Assembly (NCBI GenBank): GCA_036571765.1
Contig: BROE01000022.1
Location: 11,180,282-11,244,281, forward strand
Length of the DNA: 64,000 nucleotides
Direction: 5' to 3'
From: Plecoglossus altivelis
Taxonomy: Eukaryota > Chordata > Actinopteri > Osmeriformes > Plecoglossidae
Shown: positions 1-12,774 of the stretch, in pieces
Layout of the letters: each line of letters begins with the position of its first letter
Numbering within the stretch: the stretch's first letter is position 1
Notes under the pieces: model-generated
What the model was told of the DNA's origin: nothing
Seen by the model: only the letters and a program-made list of their open reading frames with translations
Databases searched by the model: none
Made by a program: the position numbers and the translations under genes

Positions 1-1429
1 TCTCATCATCTCCACTCCAAACTCTCTCTACTGACGGCCCTCCCTCCTCTCCCTTCTCCCCTGACTGTGTGGAGGTCTAATCCTGCAGCGTGGGCTCTTA
101 GCCGGATAAAGCCCTGGATCCTTTCTTCCATCCCTTCTTCCCTCCATCATCTTTATGACGGGATTTACTGCGCCCTGCTACCTTCCCCTCACCTCCCCCT
201 CAACCTTCCCTCTTCCCAGCCCACCCACCTCCCCGCCCTTGCTTCTCTTCCTCCCCTCCCCACTTAGCGCTTAGCTCTCTCAGGTTCCCCTAGGAACTCT
301 CTCTCAGGGGAGCGTGCTCCCTAGGGGACAGGGAATGCTGATGTACACTCCAGAGGTATGCCCTGTGATGAGAGCTCTATCCTTTCATAGGTCGACATAG
401 GAAGCGAGGCCACAAGGCCCAGTTCCTAGGGTGCTGGGCTGCGTGAACGCCCCTGGTCTCAGATCGTGTCCCTGACTGTCCCTCCCCCTTTTGTCTGTGT
501 CCGCGAACAGAAAAGTAAGCGGAGGGATTCCAACTGGAATGAATGTGTGAATGAGGTGACACTTAAATCAGGACTGCGGGGCTTTGCTAAAGGAGAAGAG
601 TGTTGGAATGAGACTGTATGGAGGGAGGAGGAGAGGTGCGATGTGGGTAGTGGTTGGTTACTACAGCTTCCGGTAGTCTTGCCCTCTGGAACAGGAAGAG
701 AGGGAAACCGACCGGCGGCGGTTCTCCGGGTCACATCCTGGACCGCGGACATAAGGGGGCGTTTTTTCGAAGAGAAACACTTTCACTTCCGTACCGTGCC
801 CTCGTTCTCTTTTCTCCATCCCTGCAGTATTCTTCATCTCCCTCTCTCACGACCTGAGCTCAAGCCCCCTCTATGTTTCACGATCCCCCTCAGTCGACCA
901 TGTCTGACAGCATGACATCGCTCTCCTTCTCCGTTCCTCTGCCCCCCCTTTCTGCCTCCCCCTCCCTCTCTTTCCGCATGGCTGAGCCAGGACAGGATAC
1001 AGCTGTAAGAGAGGCTCTGAGGCGGAACTTGTAATGCTTTTACTACTCCCCCACTCTTACCTTTGGATGTGTTTGTGTGTGCAGACGCCGTGGGCCTGCG
1101 CGTGTGTGCGTACAGAGCGGGCATGACGTCCGCGCGCTCAGTCGGTCCGGGCGCGTTAGAGAAACCCCGCGTGTGTCCCGTGTCTTCACGGCTCGAATCG
1201 TTCTGCTGTGTGTCCTGTTTTATTTTAAGTTTTACATGAAAGTTTTCATTATCACTGCACCAAGTTATTGCCAAGACACCAGAGACAGATACACCACAGC
1301 GAGCAGTATCTGTGGGTGTGTGTGTTTGTGTGTGCGTGAGCGTGTTTGTGAGTCCTACTCTAAGCAATATTTGAGACATAGCATGTAGATGGAATAAATC
1401 ATATCAGTGATAATTTCAGGTATCAGCTT

Positions 1430-1780
1430 TTCATTAAAGCCCTTCGGTAATTACGCCCGCAATATTCCACTGTGGGTTATTAAAGGAATATTAAGCGAAT
1501 TATCTTTTCTGTCTTCTCCCTTAATGTTTCACTAAAACCCTGAACAGTGGCCTTGTATTTTCAGAGTGGCGTTATTCCGAAATTTACAGCTTAACTCTCC
1601 CACTGTCCTGGGGTCACAATGACCCAAATTATATTTAAACCTGAGAAACTGGCATAGCACAAGATGCATGAACTGCTTTGTATCTTATAGGAATTACCCA
1701 AAAATTGACATTTAGGGATGGAAAAGAAAATCAGTGTATCTGCCACAGAAATGTATCCAGACTGATTTTGTCAGGATGAA
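1430..1780. promoter_or_regulatory. Candidate conserved noncoding element in intron 1
   Basis: Unique, AT-rich, non-repetitive sequence with several homeodomain-like cores (GGTAATTACG, GGTTATTAAAGG, GCGAATTATC) between low-complexity flanks. It has no coding potential. The call rests only on its look next to a neuronal gene with a large intron; conservation has not been tested. Confidence 0.25.
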
Positions 1781-2293
1781 TATGACCTGAGATAGCATTA
1801 ATGATTAGGGCTGTACCAGTCCCTGTGAGGCTGTTCCTGTCGATCATTACTTCGATCGAGTGTGTGTTTGGATTATATGGATGTTGGAAAGAGTATTAAC
1901 TCAAATATGTGCTCATAGGTCTCCAAGTCATTGTCCAAAATAGAAAAATTACAAATTATATCATATGCTTCCATTGGCTCTTATAGCTGTGGAATTGTGT
2001 TCGTCCTTTGCATTCAAAAGTGGAGTGAAGTTACCAGATTTGACAGATCATGGTCACCCAATGCTAATACGTGATAGTATTTTTATCAAGCTAATAGGAG
2101 GCAAGCACTGAGAAATGATTTTTGACATTTGATTGAGATGAAAAATGGAAAGAGAGAAGGAAGGGATGAAGCAATGGGTTGATATGGTAACAAGGGACAT
2201 GTGAAGGTATGGCCTGCAAGTGGCTGAATCAAAAAGAATCTAACAGGAATGTGACCAACAGCATGCGACTGAGCTCATGCACACTCACCGCCA

Positions 2294-2390
2294 CTTACAC
2301 ACCCGTCACACACCGCAGTAACACATGCCTTACACACCCGTCACACACCACAGTAGCACAGGCCTTACACACCCGTCACACACCAAGACA
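2294..2390. repeat. 35-bp tandem repeat, about 2.8 copies
   Basis: The start CTTACACACCCGTCACACAC recurs at 2294, 2329 and 2364, exactly 35 bp apart. The second half of each unit varies (CGCAGTAACACATGC, CACAGTAGCACAGGC). Confidence 0.9.
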
Positions 2391-2604
2391 CCGAGAACGA
2401 GAACGAGTTCAGAGTCAGGAGAAAGTCCGTAACAGCGGCTTTGGAGACGGAACAACAATGTTTCAGTGTCTGTCCCGCTTCAGTCCTGCGCCACCTGATG
2501 ACTGCATCCTTGTTTTGGGCAGCTATCCACCGAATAGCCTGTTCTTCGGTTGTTAACATTTACAGGCTATTATAGGCCAAGTGTTTCTAGGACCTAAAGG
2601 TTTA

Positions 2605-2690
2605 GTGACTCTTGAACCCGGGCCCCTAAGATAAGGACTCAGCCAATGTGATGCTTCCACTTGACCGATGAGCCAAGGACTGCTGTGTAT
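2605..2690 (-). repeat. Possible tRNA-derived SINE head or tRNA pseudogene
   Basis: On the minus strand a B-box-like GGTTCAAGAGTC lies about 39 bp downstream of an A-box-like TGGCTCATCGG, the spacing of an internal pol III promoter. Both boxes have mismatches. I see no intact cloverleaf and no clear SINE tail, so this is a weak call; a chance match is possible. Confidence 0.3.
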
Positions 2691-3471
2691 TTTACAAGGC
2701 ACAGTGCCAGGCACCGTGCAACTCAGCGCCACCTCAACTATAGTGCAACAACAAAGTTCTCAACTTCAATATGCCACAGTACAGCTCAATTATATAAAAC
2801 AACATGGTGTTTTGCCACATGCAGCACTGGCCAACAGCATTACAGCAGAGCTTCCTATTGAATTGAAATCCAGTCTGAAATCCTAGTGAAGTTTGTTGGT
2901 GTGGCGCTTGCGCGGCGTGGAAAATGGGCTTGAGTGTTTTATTGCCCGTCGGTGGGAAACCTCTCTGGACAGATCCAGGTCCAGTGCTTTCATTGACCTC
3001 ACTGTTACTCAGTCTGTTGGCAATCAGCCAGTCAGTCGGTCTGTCTGTAAATAGTCAGTCAGTCTCTCTGCATTTAATTATGTTTTATGAATTATACAGG
3101 CATCGTAAAACAAATCTGTTACTATGGCGATAAACGATTATGTTCAAGTGTTTCCAAGATTTGTTAACTAAGTGGTCTGGAGCTGTGTGTGTGTGTAAGC
3201 TGATGTAGTTAGTTAAATAGAGAATTCAAAAAGAGGGTTTTTATGTGCCAACCAAGGACCAAAACACATTCACATATTTACATACACAGACGCACGCGCA
3301 CGTACACACATGCACACACACCCAAAGACACAGACAGCGTTTAGGAGCTCTCCTGGTCACATAACTGCTGCTGTCATTAGTAGATGCCTCTCTATGCAGC
3401 CTCATGCTTGGCAACCGCAGTTGAAGAGCAGAAGTCACCTCAAAGATGACCTGAAAAGAGCCTCATCCATC

Positions 3472-3570
3472 TGTGTGTGTATGGATGTGTGTGTGTACGG
3501 GAATGTGTGTCTGTGTGTGTGTGTGTGTATGGAAGTGTGTATGGGAATGTGTGTCTGGGTGTGTGTGGAC
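3472..3570. repeat. TG-rich imperfect microsatellite
   Basis: Interrupted TG repeats with GGAATGTGTGT motifs. The antiparallel open frames here are only repeat translations. Confidence 0.8.
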
Positions 3571-3870
3571 GTGAATACAAACAGAAGCAGCAAAAGGGAG
3601 GAAGGGAGTGCATGTGCATTAAACATATTTGTGTGAGGTGAATGTACAAAGTTAAATCAAGGCTCATATTGTACTCAGAGAAAGGCCAGTCACCTTGCAG
3701 TGTAAGACAGACAGGCAGACAGGCCGACCAACCGACTGACAGACAGATAGCTAGAGTGTATCCGTATGCGTAAACATGTGCGTAGTCACATCGACTATGC
3801 AGACAGTCTGAAGCTTGTGTTTGGGTGTGGAAAGGCACAATCCACCCCACTGATTCCCTCCCCTTTGGTC

Positions 3871-4001
3871 AGGGGTCGTGAGGCAGGGGTCATGAGGCAG
3901 GGGTCGTTAGGCAGGGGTCATGAGGCAGGGGTCATGAGGCAGGGGTCATGAGGCAGGGATCATGAGGCAGGGGTCATGAGGCAGGGGTTATGAGGCAGGG
4001 G
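3871..4001. repeat. 14-bp minisatellite, about nine copies
   Basis: Units of GTCATGAGGCAGGG repeat head to tail, with single-base variants (GTCGTGAGG, GTCGTTAGG, ATCATGAGG, GTTATGAGG). The unit is not a multiple of three, so frames drift through it and it is not a coding repeat. Confidence 0.95.
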
Positions 4002-4150
4002 TTTGGGGCAAACAGTGCAGGCGGAGCATCTCCTCTTGGTAATGAAGGTGTTACGAGAGCCCTCTCACCTGGGGCTCATTTGGACTTCAGCTGCCCCTCT
4101 TTGAGTGTGTGAATGTGTCCTGGGAAAACCTGACTAGTTCTATCACTCTG

Positions 4151-4162
4151 ACTCTCTCTCTC

Positions 4163-4209
<47 letters not shown>
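4151..4209. repeat. (CT)n microsatellite with CTGT interruptions
   Basis: A perfect to near-perfect CT run interrupted by (CTGT)4. It is followed by a further T/C-rich stretch to about 4300. Confidence 0.95.
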
Positions 4210-4211
<2 letters not shown>

Positions 4212-5345
4212 ATGACTCTCTTTCTCTCTCGTACGCATCTCCTTTTTCTTTTACCCTCTTATCTCTCTCGCTTTTCTCTCGCCTTCTCCCTACATGTCAT
4301 CCCTAGCCTACGCTGACTCCCTCGCCAATCTCTATCCGTTCATCTAAGGGACTGCAGTTGCACTCGCTTGCGTCGTGTGCGTGTTCCCCTTCCTGCAACT
4401 CTACTTCTCCTTCCTCCCGTCTTCTGCTCAAGCCCGTTCTGCTCATCCCTCAACCCTCCTGGACCCAATCCTCCCTTTTCTCTCTTTATTTGCTCTTGCA
4501 CCCTGTCCCAAGGCGACATCCCGCCTGCCCCCTCATTCGAAAGTTCAGACCAGAGCTAAATATAGATGTGGCACCTGGGAGGACGGCATGGGGTCCTGGC
4601 CCAAAGGCCTCCTCTAGATCTTTATTGACAGGCACTGTGCCGGTTCGCCAATATCCCAGCAGTACCCAGGGACACATACACTGTCATCTTAGGCACAGAG
4701 TCGTGTGTATGTATATATGTATGTGCTTGGTTGAATTTTGTTTGAGTGTGTGTGGTGTGGGTGTGTGGTGTAGTGATGTGTTGTGTGTCGTGCCTGTGAG
4801 AGAGAGAGAGAGTAGAGGAGAGAAGCAGAGGAGACGAGAGAAGAGAGCGTAGTCCCCTTCATTCTCTCTCGGTGCCTGTGTACTCAGCACGCTACTCCCA
4901 TGGGCTATGGTCAGTACACAAAGTACACGATTTGGAGACACGCCCGTGCACAACACACACACGACACACAACAGCAAAGCAATGCACAAGGGAGAGCAAG
5001 GGTTTGTGGGTTAGAGACCAGGTATGTTTATTGTCTCTTTGGAATGTCATAAAGGTCCCCTGCTTTTTTTTCTTCCTTACATCTGAATAAATATAGGGTG
5101 CCATTCCATAGAAAGCCAGTGTGTTACCATCTGGATGCATGTGTGCGTGTCTTTGCGTGTGTGTGTGCACGTGCGAGAGCAAGATAGAAATGTGTCATTT
5201 AAAGGTAAGAAGAGAAGTTAAAGGCTTAAAGGAAGAGAAGAATTGCAGAGCAGAGAGGAGATGATAAAAGAGCAGAGAAAAGGAGTGAGAGAGGGCTGGT
5301 TAATAATTTATGAGTTAATTAAGGCGCTAGCAGTATTCTGTAAGG

Positions 5346-5348
<3 letters not shown>

Positions 5349-5401
<53 letters not shown>
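5349..5401. repeat. (TG)n microsatellite
   Basis: An uninterrupted TG run of about 26 units, long enough to be polymorphic and to adopt Z-DNA. Confidence 0.97.
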
Positions 5402-5402
<1 letters not shown>

Positions 5403-5505
5403 GTGCGCGTCTGGTGTCATGCTGTGTGCTATGGGTATTACGTAGTGTTGTTTCTGTGGATGTTTGTGTGGTTATATGTGTTCTCGGAAAGCAAAAACTT
5501 AAGTC

Positions 5506-5532
5506 AGGAAGGAAGGAAGGAAGGAAGGAAGA
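5506..5532. repeat. (GGAA)n microsatellite
   Basis: Six tandem GGAA units followed by an A-rich run. GGAA arrays are tandem ETS cores, but no function is implied by the sequence alone. Confidence 0.95.
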
Positions 5533-6389
5533 AAAAAATAAAAAAGCCTTTTTTCTTGTGGGCTGGAGGCAGCCAGGTTTCAGAGAGGCTGGAATGATCA
5601 TCACTTACTGTATCTGCTAGTCCACTAACAGAGACCGATACAGAGTAGTACGAGACGCCAGACCCGGGAGGAGGAGGGAGCGAGGACGAACTGAGGTGCA
5701 ATGAGAAAGGGAGCAGGTGGTGCAGTATGGTGGGAGCAGTGATGCGGCTCCGACATCCTGGTTGAGATGCAGAGTTAAATACCATGGGTCACCTCATCTC
5801 CTTTGATCAGTCGCCTGCAGGGAGCAGGGGGGAAGGGGTGAGTGAGTGGCGTGTGTGTGTGTGGTGCGTTTGTGTGTGTGTGTGGTGTGCGTGGTAGATG
5901 CACGCATATGCGCAAAGGGTTTGGCCTTATCTGTGTGGTGGTCTTTGCGCCAAACTGTTGTTACAAATAAAAACCCAGAGAAGAGAGGATATGAAAGAAT
6001 GACATGGTAGGAGAGAAAAGCTTAGGGGTGCAGATCGAAGGTATTGGAGAGAACAAGAAATTGTCTGAGAGGGAATGAGAGGAAAGCAGTGAAGAAGAGA
6101 GCAAAGCGGAGGCGGGGCTGGGAAGGAGAGAGCTTGGTTTTGAAATTAGGCAGTGATGCGTTTGTATAGGAAGCCCCTGTAGAAACAACAATTAGATGCA
6201 TTTCCGCGTCCAAGTGTCGGTGTGTTTATTTGACATGTTTTAGTTAGCAAGTAGAACATGTATGTTTGTATTTGGATGAACGCGTGAGTGGTTTAACGGC
6301 ACAGCAGTCATTATTGATCTTCTGTTGCGAAGTCTTGGCAGCTCTTTCTTTCTCTCCCTGTCCTCTTCCCTTCTCCCGCCCTCGCTTAC

Positions 6390-6449
6390 TTTCTCTCTCT
6401 CTCTCTCTCGCTCTCTTTCTCTCTCTCTCTCTCTCTCTCACTCTCTCTC
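6390..6449. repeat. (CT)n tract, inverted partner of the GA tract at 6540
   Basis: A CT run with CTCG and CACT interruptions. About 90 bp further on is a GA tract whose complement matches it, including the GTGAGG/CCTCAC interruptions, so the two could pair in single-stranded nucleic acid. Confidence 0.9.
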
Positions 6450-6539
6450 GCTGGCTGGCTGCCCTATACTAATGAAATGTGTGATTTATCATATATCAAC
6501 ATACTTAATGTCCTCTCATCTTTTCCTCCTGACAAACTG

Positions 6540-6632
6540 AGGGAAGGAGAGAGAGAAGCAGACAGTGGGAGGAGTGAAGCTGGGAGAGAGAGTGAGGGAG
6601 AGAGAGTGAGGGAGAGAGAGGAGGGGGGGTGC
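6540..6632. repeat. (GA)n-rich tract
   Basis: A GAGAGA-rich purine stretch with two GAGTGAGGGAGAGA repeats, ending in GGAGGGGGGG. Confidence 0.9.
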
Positions 6633-7746
6633 AGGCAGGAATTCTCAGAGGGTTGGAAAGAGAGTACAAAGAAAGTGACCGTGTGTGTGGGGAGGGTAAA
6701 GACAAACAAAATAAAGAAAACTATCAACTATCAAGCCATTCTGTTGAATTTGTCTGTCCCAAAGTATTTCTCATATGCACAGCACCATAGGTAAGAATTA
6801 CAGTAGTATTCTCCTCAAATGAGAAGACTTTCTATTGTGGGGGAGTTTGTTGGTGTATATTTTCCAAGGCATCAGTTTTACTGCAGTACATTGTAGCCCA
6901 TGGTACAGATGAAGAGAAACAGAGAGATGGAGGAAGAAAGCGAGAACGGAGGGGATTTGCTCGACGCCCACTCTCTCTGTACCTCCACAGCATGAAATAT
7001 TAACTGAGTCTGTCAACAGTCTAATGGCAAAATAACACACACGGCACAGTAGAAAAACATGGACTCAGACACAGAGCATTACAATCACAACAAACACCAC
7101 AAGAACTGAAGATGTACTATGCCTTTGGCCAGTTTCTCAGAGACCAAAGTCTTTAAAGCACGGACTTCTCAGCTTTGCTTTTTACTGACAGCCCTTCTGT
7201 TTCATCCCATTGCAGTTTTGGTGGTTTTGATGTGCGTTTTTGTGCGTGTGAGTTTTGTAGTCCGGAATGTAGCGCGTGTAAACACGCTCACTGTCTTTCT
7301 CTTGACCTTATTCTCTATGCCATCCAATCTCTTTCTCTCTTTCTCTCTTAGTCTCCCTGTCTCTCTCTCCTCACCTGCAATGCAGCAGTTGCCTCTCACC
7401 ACCAAACTTGAAATCTACAGTATAACCTTCTCCTTAATTCCTAACTCTTTATTCCTCAGCAGACACCGACCACCATCCCCTTGCTAATGTTCCCTTAAGC
7501 AAGGCACTTAGCGCTAACAACTCCTCTTTGAGGCTAATGATGTTGACGATACTTTTTTGCAGTTTCAATAATTCATGTAGAAATGCTTTCCCTAATACCC
7601 TTCCTAGTTCCTTCCATCCCTTCATGTCATTGTTCCCTCAATGCATTTCTTCCTGCTCTTCACTGCTACCTGTTCTCCAGGCCCCTCGTCCCACTCCACT
7701 TCTCCCTCAGATCCTTTCCCTCTGTTATTGAGGACCGGTGGTTAGA

Positions 7747-7769
7747 GTGTGTGTGTGTGTGTGTGTGTG
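7747..7769. repeat. (TG)n microsatellite
   Basis: A short uninterrupted TG run. Confidence 0.9.
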
Positions 7770-7835
7770 CAGGGGTCTTCTACAACTGCACCATGATCCC
7801 ACTCTAAATTCCATCAGGGGGGGGCTGGTGGATTC

Positions 7836-7860
7836 CCCCACCACCACCACCACCACCACC
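7836..7860. repeat. (CCA)n microsatellite
   Basis: About eight CCA/CAC units between a G-rich (GGGGGGGG) and a GC-rich flank. Confidence 0.9.
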
Positions 7861-8136
7861 GCTGGAACCCCTCTGCGTTCGTGATTCTGGATGTTGGTGG
7901 TGATTGATTGTGATGGTGGTGGGTGTTTACAGGGCTGGGCAGAGAGAGGCAGTAAATCAGGCCTTAGCCTTTCCCTCTGTCTCTATGGCGATCCTCATCC
8001 TGATCCCCTCTGGGATGATTTGCTGGTCCTGTGGGACCTCTAAAGACGCGGCACGGATGCACTCAGCGCTCCACTCACCAGGCCTGCGACCGCAGTCAAT
8101 TCAATCAGTAACTGGCTTGAGCACGTGTGTCTAATC

Positions 8137-8139
<3 letters not shown>

Positions 8140-8172
<33 letters not shown>
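8140..8172. repeat. (TG)n microsatellite
   Basis: An uninterrupted TG run of about 16 units. Confidence 0.95.
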
Positions 8173-8173
<1 letters not shown>

Positions 8174-9320
8174 ATGAGCACACACGTGGGTTTGTGATTG
8201 AAGTAATGTGGGTTTTTTCTTATTTTGAAATGCACAATAGATGCCCCATGGCTTTTCAACCTATGCTATTGTACCATTAAGTTCAATAGCAACTATGTAG
8301 TGTGGAATTAAATTGAATACACCATATCTGGCAAGAAAAACATACACACTCTCACACACTTGACCAGGTGGTCTGTGAGTGCATGGCAGGGTTGAACAGA
8401 ACAACATCACAAAGTAGACCAAAGGGCAATGGTTACAGGGCTACAGTAAACCACTGCTGTGTGTGTTGGTGTGAGTGTATGGGAGTGAGTGTGTGTGTGA
8501 GAGTGTGTGTGTATGTGTGTGTGTGGTTGTGTGTGTAAGAGAGCGAGAAAGACCTAGGGGAAGTGTGCTATCTGGTGCCTGATAAGCTATTGATCATTTG
8601 TTCTTTTGTATCTCTCTGTTCATTTGTCAATGAGAGCTACTGCTGCATGTTGTTGGACACGTACCTGAGAAGATGGGCGGGGTTGGAGGTTGGCTTTCCT
8701 TTCCTCCTGCCTCTGTCACACACATACACGTGCCATGCTGTCGTTTGATGTATCCATCTACTGATGTTGACATGGACTAACAGTGTTTTGGAGAGAGTCC
8801 CTAGGGGCAACAGAGGAGAATAGTAATACCTGTCACCTTGCTAAGAAACACACGCACACACAAGCCCATAATAGTGAAAGGGTTATCATAGTTAAGGAGT
8901 TGGAAGATGTATCTCTGACCCCTGGTGTTTTACTGGGTCTTAGTCCCAATGCTCTCTCATGGTCATGCAGCTATTGCACCACGGGGAAACTACTGTAACT
9001 GGAAGACCAGCACCTCTGACAGCAAGCTATATCAGAGGCCTCATGGGTAATGTAGTTCTGTCGCTCCAAATCATGGCATGAGTCACCATCTGAATCCCTC
9101 ACACATGCATTACGTAATACATGCACACCCATACGCACAAATATATACATGCATACGTGTTTCTATGTGTCTTTCCCTGTGTCTTTCCCTGCTCTTGTGT
9201 ATGTGTGTGTGTGCGTGTGTACATGTGTATGTGTGTGTGCACTCACGGAGATGTTGTATAAACAGGAAACTGGATCCTGACCTTGTAGGGTCATGTAACA
9301 TCACCAAGGTAACAGATGAT

Positions 9321-9420
9321 CTCCCTCTCTCTCGCTCCCTCTCTCTCTCTCTCTCTCTCTCTCGCTCTCTCTCTGGCTCTCGCTCGCTCACTCTCTCACT
9401 CTCTCTCTCCCCACCTCTCT
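9321..9420. repeat. (CT)n-rich tract
   Basis: A CT run with CTCG and CTGG interruptions over 100 bp. Antiparallel open frames across it are repeat artefacts. Confidence 0.92.
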
Positions 9421-10330
9421 GAGTGTGTATCTGTGTGTGGTGGGTATCACCAGGGATGTCTGTTCTTCTGGCTGCTCTGGAAAGATCCTGGAACAAAAGA
9501 ACCATACCACCACTGTATCTACGCTTGCCAGCGTATAACACTCTCAAACGGATACACACCCCAGGTTACTGCACTCTCCCCACCTCGCACACCAACACAT
9601 CCACACACACACACACACGTCCAGCGGCTTCTTGAGGTCTCCTGACGTCCAGACAGACCAGCGTGTTTGAGTATTCTAGGCCAGTTTCCCAAGACAAATT
9701 ATAATTCCTGTCTCCTCTCCCGCTATATTCAGAATTTCTCCTCTTTCTTTTTCTCCCCCTTCTCCCTTGTTATCTCCCCCCATTCCAGTTTCTCTCCCTC
9801 CTCCTCCTGCTCTTCTCCTGCATTTGCACAGCTTTGTGCTCGCAATGCAGACACTTTAGTTAAAAGCGTTCGCAAACGAAATAGGAGAGGTGGGGGGAGG
9901 GGAGGGGAGCGAAGCGGAGCGGAGGGGAGGTGCTTACAAAATACTGATACTCTCCATAATATACTGGCCAATAAAGAAAGCGTCCTAAAATACATCGTAG
10001 TCCGTCCACTTGTGTACCACCAGTCGAGTAGCTGAATAGCTAACTCCTGTCTAATGCTTGAGACACGCACGCAGGTACACAACGCAGACAAACATGCGTA
10101 CAGTACACAAACCAACCGTATTTGCACATTTTATTTTTCTTTATATTAAACAGTGTGGAGTGTGTGTTAGTGTGCAGAATGGGAAGTATGTGTACAATAT
10201 GAGTCAGGGGTTATACAGAAAGTCTGAAGCTGAAAAATGAAAAAAGCGTCAGTGTGTTGGTAGAATATTAAACTGTCAGCATGGATCTGATCGAGGACTG
10301 CCAAGTTTAGAGCCACATTAGCAGCTCACA

Positions 10331-10565
10331 CACACACACACATGGGTTTGTGTTACTATCCTAGTGAGGACCTTGATTCACTCCCATTCAATAAGTGCCT
10401 AAACTCCTAACCCTAACCTTAACCCCTAATGCCATTTAATCTCAAATCGTATACATAAACCTCCCAGAAACACAACTTGTTGTAGAACTCAAGAATATTT
10501 CCCCACCAGGTCAATCATGTCTTAGTTTCCCATCTTTGTGGGGATTTTTGGGTCACACACACACA
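10331..10565. mobile_element. Dispersed teleost repeat flanked by CA runs
   Basis: Between two CA runs lies GTTACTATCCTAGTGAGGACC, then a CCTAACCCTAACCTTAACCC block, and near the end CCCATCTTTGTGGGGATTTT. I recognise this combination as a repeat scattered through many fish genomes, where it marks CA-rich flanks. I do not know its class. No coding capacity. Confidence 0.6.
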
Positions 10566-11879
10566 GCTAAGCAATTCAGAACAGACCAGCACCACTGGGA
10601 CCAACCCACCTCGCTCCTTTATTAATAAGTGCTGAAGGGTGCCTGTTTCTGCTTAGCGTATTCATACGGTTAAGAATGGCCTTACGGGCTGGGAGTCACG
10701 TCTCTATGAAATGAAGTCAGTTGCCTGTGAGCACCCGGGTGGTCAGCAGTAAAGTCTGTGAGCAGCCTGGTTACAGGAAGCACATAGTCAGTATTGTTTG
10801 TAAAACCGACTTTGATGCATCTTCGAGGGCTGCCTGGCCAGCGGACGTGTTGCTGCTCTACATTGTGTTGGTGCATCACCCGCTTGGAGGCGTGCACGAG
10901 CGGCCAGACGGCGTGCGAGGACGGAGACGTCCAGTCTGAGGTGGCATCGGTAAGAGTGAACTGCACGGAATGAAGCAATCCACGCAGTACAGATTGTGTT
11001 GATTTGAACTGTGCCGTTGATGAGATCCGTGTCCCAAGACTGCCTGCTGCTAGTCAGACCCGCAGGCCAGCTCGTTGTAATGATTTCTGCGTGTGTGCTC
11101 GTGTGTGAGTGTGTACATTTGCGATTGCGTGCAAGTATGTGTACGTGTGTATTCAGGCCTGCAGAGGGCAGGAAGCAGACTGTACGCACAGACAGGCAGG
11201 ACAAATGCTGCTGGTTCATTGGGAGAGTTCCACAGACGACAGACTGCCTCCAATGATGTCATGCAGCCTGTACAGACACAGGCGTGGGACCCAGCCCACT
11301 CGTATTATACTGGGACTTCCTGTCAGCTGGCGTCTCACTCATCATCCCTCCCACAGCCCATAGGACTGAGAAGAAAGGTTCCCTCCAGCCACATTCATTT
11401 ACTAATCTCGACACGAGCTGTAATCCCACTGTGGCTGCATTCCCAAGACTCTCTGTTCCTCATCGTCACCTGCACGTCCTGCCCCTCTAAGAACGGTGTG
11501 TGTGTGTGTATGTGTGTGAATGTGTGTGTGAGCCTCCATGTGTATTTAAGTGGACGTATTATTATTATTAGGTGTAGGGGGAGTGAGTGTATAGCCATGT
11601 CAGGGAAACATCACGCACACAGCTTCGCACGGCTGTGTGCGTGTGGGGGTGGGTGCCTGTGTACTCGAGTATGTTTGCGTCTAGTGTGAGCGTGTACTTG
11701 TGTGTGTGTGTGCGTGTGTGAGGCAGGGATGAGGGATACACATATACAGTGGATACTCACAGGGAATTAAGGAATGACTGATTCTGCTTTTCAATTTAAA
11801 TGCAAATGCCGGGAACGGGTGCTCCCAAGTGGGAGAAACGGGGAGAGGACAAGAGGAGAACCACCGGGAAGAGAGAAGG

Positions 11880-11990
11880 AGAGGAGAGAGAGAGCGAGGG
11901 TGGAGAGCCAGAGAAGAATAAAAGGGACAGAGTAAAGAGCGACAGAGGGAAAAAGAAAGAGAGACCGGGAGGAGGGGGGGGCAGCGAGAG
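11880..11990. repeat. Purine-rich (GA/GGA) low-complexity tract
   Basis: Almost entirely A and G, with a run of seven G. The 99-codon and 80-codon frames here are translations of it. Confidence 0.75.
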
Positions 11991-12774
11991 ATACAGAGGC
12001 TCTCTGGCTAGCGGAGAGTGCCGGAGTGTGCGTCACGCATGATTGGTTGTCGTCAGTCACATCTCCAGGGGCAACACCTGTCGAGATCATTATGACTGCC
12101 GCACAATGACCCGAGGAAGGTCAAAACACTCTGCTCCAGGAAGTGTGTGTATTTATGTGGGAGTTTGCGTTATTTAAAGGTAGGATGGTTAATGTTGTGG
12201 AGATGCCCTGTTTGCCATATTTGCTTAAATAAATGTCACATCCTGATGGCAGTCAATACATCTATAGGGTTTACCAGTCAAATGTAAGAAGCTCAATATC
12301 TGTGGGCATTGCAGGAGAGTAACAAACAAGACGAATCATTTTATTTGGACCATATTTAATGATTGGATGGGATTGGGACCAAAGGAAATGATTGGATAGG
12401 TCACTTTCCTATCTAACTACCTACTTCCGGGCAGTAGTCAATTCATGTGTTTTGGAGGAGTGGTTTATAAATGTGGGAGTGCAAATTTGTTATTTGAATC
12501 AAAAAAATTCTCACACCCAATTGCATTTGCAAGCATGAGTGTTTGTGAGTGTGTGTGAGCGCGTGTGTGCATAGTTCTATTGTATCACCAAACTTCATTC
12601 GTTATTTAATCTACTAATGGCTAAAGCCAATCTATACTGCAGAGACATGTGACAATGGACCCATTCAAGAGATTTAATGCTGTAATTCATAGCCGGTTGT
12701 CAGGAAATTGTAACTTAACATTATATCATACAATGTGGCATTGTACCCTGCGGCTTTAGCAAGTCCAACCCCCA

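Noticed and set aside
834..1379. 181-codon minus-strand frame and overlapping plus-strand frame in the first kilobase
   Set aside because: Low-complexity composition (Thr/His from TG repeats, Gly/Arg from C/T-rich DNA) and no resemblance to the missing NALF exon 1.
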